Positions 5,551 through 5,946 of a stretch of 5,946 nt of DNA are shown in pieces. The notes under the pieces were generated by a model. The model made no database searches. It saw only the letters and a list, made by a program, of their open reading frames with translations, and was not told where the DNA came from. A program made the translations under genes and the position numbers. Each line of letters opens with the position of its first letter. The stretch's first letter is position 1. The DNA is from a candidate division Zixibacteria bacterium DG_27 (lineage in GTDB: Bacteria; Zixibacteria; MSB-5A5; DG-27): positions 1 through 5,946 of the forward strand of contig LIZU01000091.1 in NCBI GenBank assembly GCA_001302725.1, given 5' to 3'.

Positions 5551-5561
5551 TGGAGTGAAAA

Positions 5562-5946
5562 ATGATTAAGAAAGGTCTTTTAACACTGGCGGTGGTTTTA
5601 TTGTTTTCGGCTGCGACCATGGCAGACGAGGCCACTGAGGCCGCCTTCCCGGTGTTCACTTCCTTCCAGGAGCTTGTGGATGTGAACTGTCCCTTCCTGG
5701 ATAGCTGCGATGCCGGGCTCGCGGTCCCTGACAATCAGCTGTTAGGTGTCGAATTCGACGGTACCGACTACTGGGTGACTAACGGCGGTGCCACGTCACA
5801 CGGTGGCACCAATTACCTCGAGCGTCTCGACCGGAATTGCACCTTGATAGAGGGGTGTGCCCAGAACACTACCTCCAGCTGGGGAATCCGTGACCTGGCC
5901 TATGACGAAGGCAGAGACATACTGTACGGTTCCGACGATTACGGAG
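5562..5946 (+). CDS. Exported protein, probably beta-propeller-like, N-terminal part (runs off right edge)
   Basis: From ATG 5562 the frame stays open to the window end, giving 128 residues. GGAG (5552-5555) lies 6 nt before the start. Residues 1-21 are a signal peptide: MIKK, a hydrophobic core, and a probable cut after ATMA. Residues 57-128 contain units of the kind DNQLLGVEFDGTDYWVTNGG, NYLERLDRN and SWGIRDLAYDEGRDILYGSD. These resemble the repeated 'G-V-x-F-D-G-x-x-x-W-V-T ... R-D-L-A-Y-D ... L-Y-G-S-D' blades seen in secreted propeller-like proteins of FCB-type bacteria, many of which end in a PNPF sorting-type module. I cannot see whether this one does. Cys43, Cys49, Cys93 and Cys99 may form disulfides. 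The function is unknown; a surface or secreted binding protein is an inference. Confidence 0.75.
   Translation, partial: MIKKGLLTLAVVLLFSAATMADEATEAAFPVFTSFQELVDVNCPFLDSCDAGLAVPDNQLLGVEFDGTDYWVTNGGATSHGGTNYLERLDRNCTLIEGCAQNTTSSWGIRDLAYDEGRDILYGSDDYG

Larger units (their letters stand above)
5207..5561 (+). other. Long non-coding leader of the last gene
   Basis: About 350 bp separate the promoter from the start codon and no plus-strand gene is visible in it. Two hairpins follow the predicted transcription start: GAGC (5217-5220) with GCTC (5226-5229), and CCGCGA (5232-5237) with TCGCGG (5255-5260). The second can be lengthened by CAA/TTTG past one bulged G. Further on are a purine-rich AAAGGAGGGAGGAG (5397-5410), the 11-mer GAGGAGGTGAT (5458-5468) shared with the protease leader, and a hairpin abutting the ribosome-binding site (5527-5550). 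Neither purine-rich site has an ATG or TTG at a useful distance; a GTG at 5464 lies only 2 nt after GAGG. No known riboswitch class is recognised. Confidence 0.45.

Noticed and set aside
5354..5734. 126-codon minus-strand open frame overlapping the last gene's start
   Set aside because: It lies opposite a signal-peptide coding start with a good ribosome-binding site, and its translation has no recognisable features.
1..5946. CRISPR array, tRNA, rRNA, transposase or phage genes
   Set aside because: I saw no direct-repeat/spacer pattern, tRNA-like fold, rRNA core motif or transposase/integrase motif on either strand.

Overview
The window looks like a chromosomal stretch from a Gram-negative bacterium that secretes many proteins. 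The likeliest home is an FCB-type candidate phylum (Zixibacteria, KSB1, Eisenbacteria or Latescibacteria are examples). Three things point there. A divergent gene starts with a signal peptide and an OstA/LptA-like domain, which implies a lipopolysaccharide outer membrane. Both complete proteins end in the 'YPNPFN / HPNPFN' C-terminal module typical of T9SS-type sorting or FlgD-like domains in these phyla. Promoters of TTGACA/TATAAT type and clear Shine-Dalgarno sites argue against a typical Bacteroidetes member. The phylum assignment is inference only.

Layout. Positions 1-403 (minus strand) hold the 5' part of the OstA/LptA-like gene, which runs off the left edge. Positions 404-703 are a divergent promoter region. 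Positions 704-2422 (+) encode a 572-residue secreted FG-GAP/VCBS propeller protein with an ASPIC/UnbV domain and a PNPF C-terminal module. Positions 2423-2988 are non-coding: a featureless 3' part, then a strong promoter and a structured leader of about 355 nt. Positions 2989-5106 (+) encode a 705-residue secreted subtilisin-family protease resembling bacillopeptidase F, with the same type of C-terminal module. A two-hairpin region with a strong intrinsic terminator lies at 5109-5160. Another promoter follows at once, then a second long leader. Positions 5562-5946 (+) begin a further exported protein, probably propeller-like, which runs off the right edge.

How the parts relate. The three plus-strand genes appear to be separate transcription units, each with its own promoter, and all encode signal-peptide proteins for the cell surface or medium. 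The minus-strand gene belongs to envelope assembly and is probably unrelated in pathway. The least explained part is the pair of long leaders before the protease and the last gene. In both, the -35 hexamer starts exactly 390 nt before the start codon, both contain the same 11-mer GAGGAGGTGAT about 95-100 nt upstream of the start, and both have a hairpin between that site and the start codon. The protease leader also contains a closed multi-helix element with two mutually exclusive pairings, a possible RNA switch. I could not match it to a known riboswitch class.
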